Of a DNA stretch of 64,000 nt, positions 63,663 through 64,000 are shown piece by piece. The notes beneath the pieces are model-generated. The model was not told the origin of the DNA, searched no databases, and saw only the letters and a program-made list of their open reading frames with translations. Made by a program: the position numbers and the translations under genes. How positions within the stretch are numbered: position 1 is the stretch's first letter; each line of letters starts with the position of its first letter. The DNA comes from Flavobacterium selenitireducens (GTDB taxonomy: Bacteria; Bacteroidota; Bacteroidia; Flavobacteriales; Flavobacteriaceae): assembly GCF_014748335.1 (NCBI RefSeq), contig NZ_JAAVIY010000003.1, forward strand, positions 186,001-250,000. Reading direction: 5' to 3'.

Positions 63663-64000
63663 ATGAGTTACGCGGAGTTACAGGCCACATCGAATTTCAG
63701 CTTTTTGCGCGGCGGTTCCCATCCGGAAGAACTTGTCGAGCACGCCAGGGATTTGGGCTACGGGCATATTGCAATCGCCGATAGGAATACATTGGCCGGG
63801 ATTGTACGCGCTTATGCCCATGCAAAAAAGATCGCCAGTGAAAACGAAGCAGCCCAAACGATCCGCGTCCTTGTAGGATGTCACCTTGAATTGCTCGACG
63901 GGCCGCCGTTGTTGGCTTATCCGACCGACATCAACGCCTATGCGAACCTGTCGGCTTTGTTGTCTGTCGGAAATCGCAGGACGGAAAAAGGGCGGTGTGA
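63663..64000 (+). CDS. dnaE2: error-prone DNA polymerase DnaE2, N-terminal part (cut by window end)
   Basis: ATG 63663, 2 bp after the imuB stop; 112 residues are visible and the frame remains open. It starts MSYAELQATSNFSFLRGGSHPEELVEHA, the highly conserved DnaE2 opening of the PHP domain, followed by AIADRNTLAG and RVLVGCHLELLDG. DnaE2 is the translesion alpha-type polymerase of the ImuA-ImuB-DnaE2 mutasome. The rest lies outside the window. Confidence 0.93.
   Translation, partial: MSYAELQATSNFSFLRGGSHPEELVEHARDLGYGHIAIADRNTLAGIVRAYAHAKKIASENEAAQTIRVLVGCHLELLDGPPLLAYPTDINAYANLSALLSVGNRRTEKGRC

Noticed and set aside
1..64000. CRISPR array, prophage or IS element
   Set aside because: No regularly spaced direct repeats with unique spacers, and no transposase, integrase, terminase or capsid-like protein in any frame reviewed.

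Overview
The window reads as chromosomal DNA of a Flavobacteriaceae bacterium (Bacteroidetes), probably Flavobacterium or a close relative. The evidence is a MurF-alanine racemase fusion, a type IX secretion (T9SS) C-terminal domain, a PID-CTERM protein, lipoproteins with acidic residues after the lipidated Cys, -7 promoter elements of the form TAnnTTTG, weak ribosome binding sites, and the order DUF177-rpmF-fabH-accB-accC. Genes look moderately GC-rich by eye while several intergenic stretches are AT-rich. I see no phage, IS element, plasmid function or CRISPR array.

Layout. 1-4.2 kb: end of a DUF922 protein, a Cys-rich lipoprotein, a small membrane protein, then large-subunit catalase KatE with a YciE-like ferritin-fold protein. 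4.2-10.2 kb: an ABC exporter facing a four-gene minus-strand operon (PncC/CinA-C, SDR, a 755-residue unknown, an atypical SRAP protein). 10.5-13.9 kb: a lipoprotein, then a compact redox-type operon (CPVC thioredoxin-like, DUF2024, MarR with a Cys-rich tail, class I glutamine amidotransferase) behind a perfect 19-bp palindrome at the promoter. 14-20.3 kb: KatA, an MhqO/MhqD-like pair, an AsmA-like protein. 20.3-22.3 kb: a TIGR03915/radical SAM pair linked to DNA repair. 22.7-28.6 kb: PID-CTERM protein, RibE, PdxA, DUF177, L32, FabH, AccB, AccC. 28.6-34.6 kb: secreted proteins including an S9 peptidase and a T9SS metalloprotease. 34.8-44.2 kb: FAD oxidoreductase, MtgA, LpxR-like, DoxX, AIM24, a putative metal-uptake operon (lipoprotein, TonB receptor, His-rich membrane protein), Asd, MscL. 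44.3-57.3 kb: MurF-Alr, Tdk, an acidic unknown, RsmI, adenine deaminase, SRPBCC, RecJ, a Cys-cluster protein, QueD-LpxH, enoyl-CoA hydratase. 57.4-64 kb: tRNA-Ala(GGC), a membrane-anchored UvrD-type helicase, and a DNA damage mutagenesis cassette: a LexA-like regulator divergent from imuA-imuB-dnaE2, the last cut by the window end.

The genes group around three themes: oxidative and electrophile defence (two catalases, YciE, MarR operon, Mhq pair), DNA repair and SOS mutagenesis (SRAP, radical SAM pair, RecJ, helicase, imu cassette), and envelope biology (MtgA, LpxH, LpxR-like, AsmA, MurF-Alr, secreted peptidases). The most testable new points are the overlapping divergent promoters and dyad of the imu cassette, the palindrome at the MarR operon, the SRAP homolog lacking two expected active-site residues, a structured intergenic element at 56.4 kb, and a pair of perfect 33-nt palindromes. 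No function was confirmed by a search; all names rest on reading the sequences.
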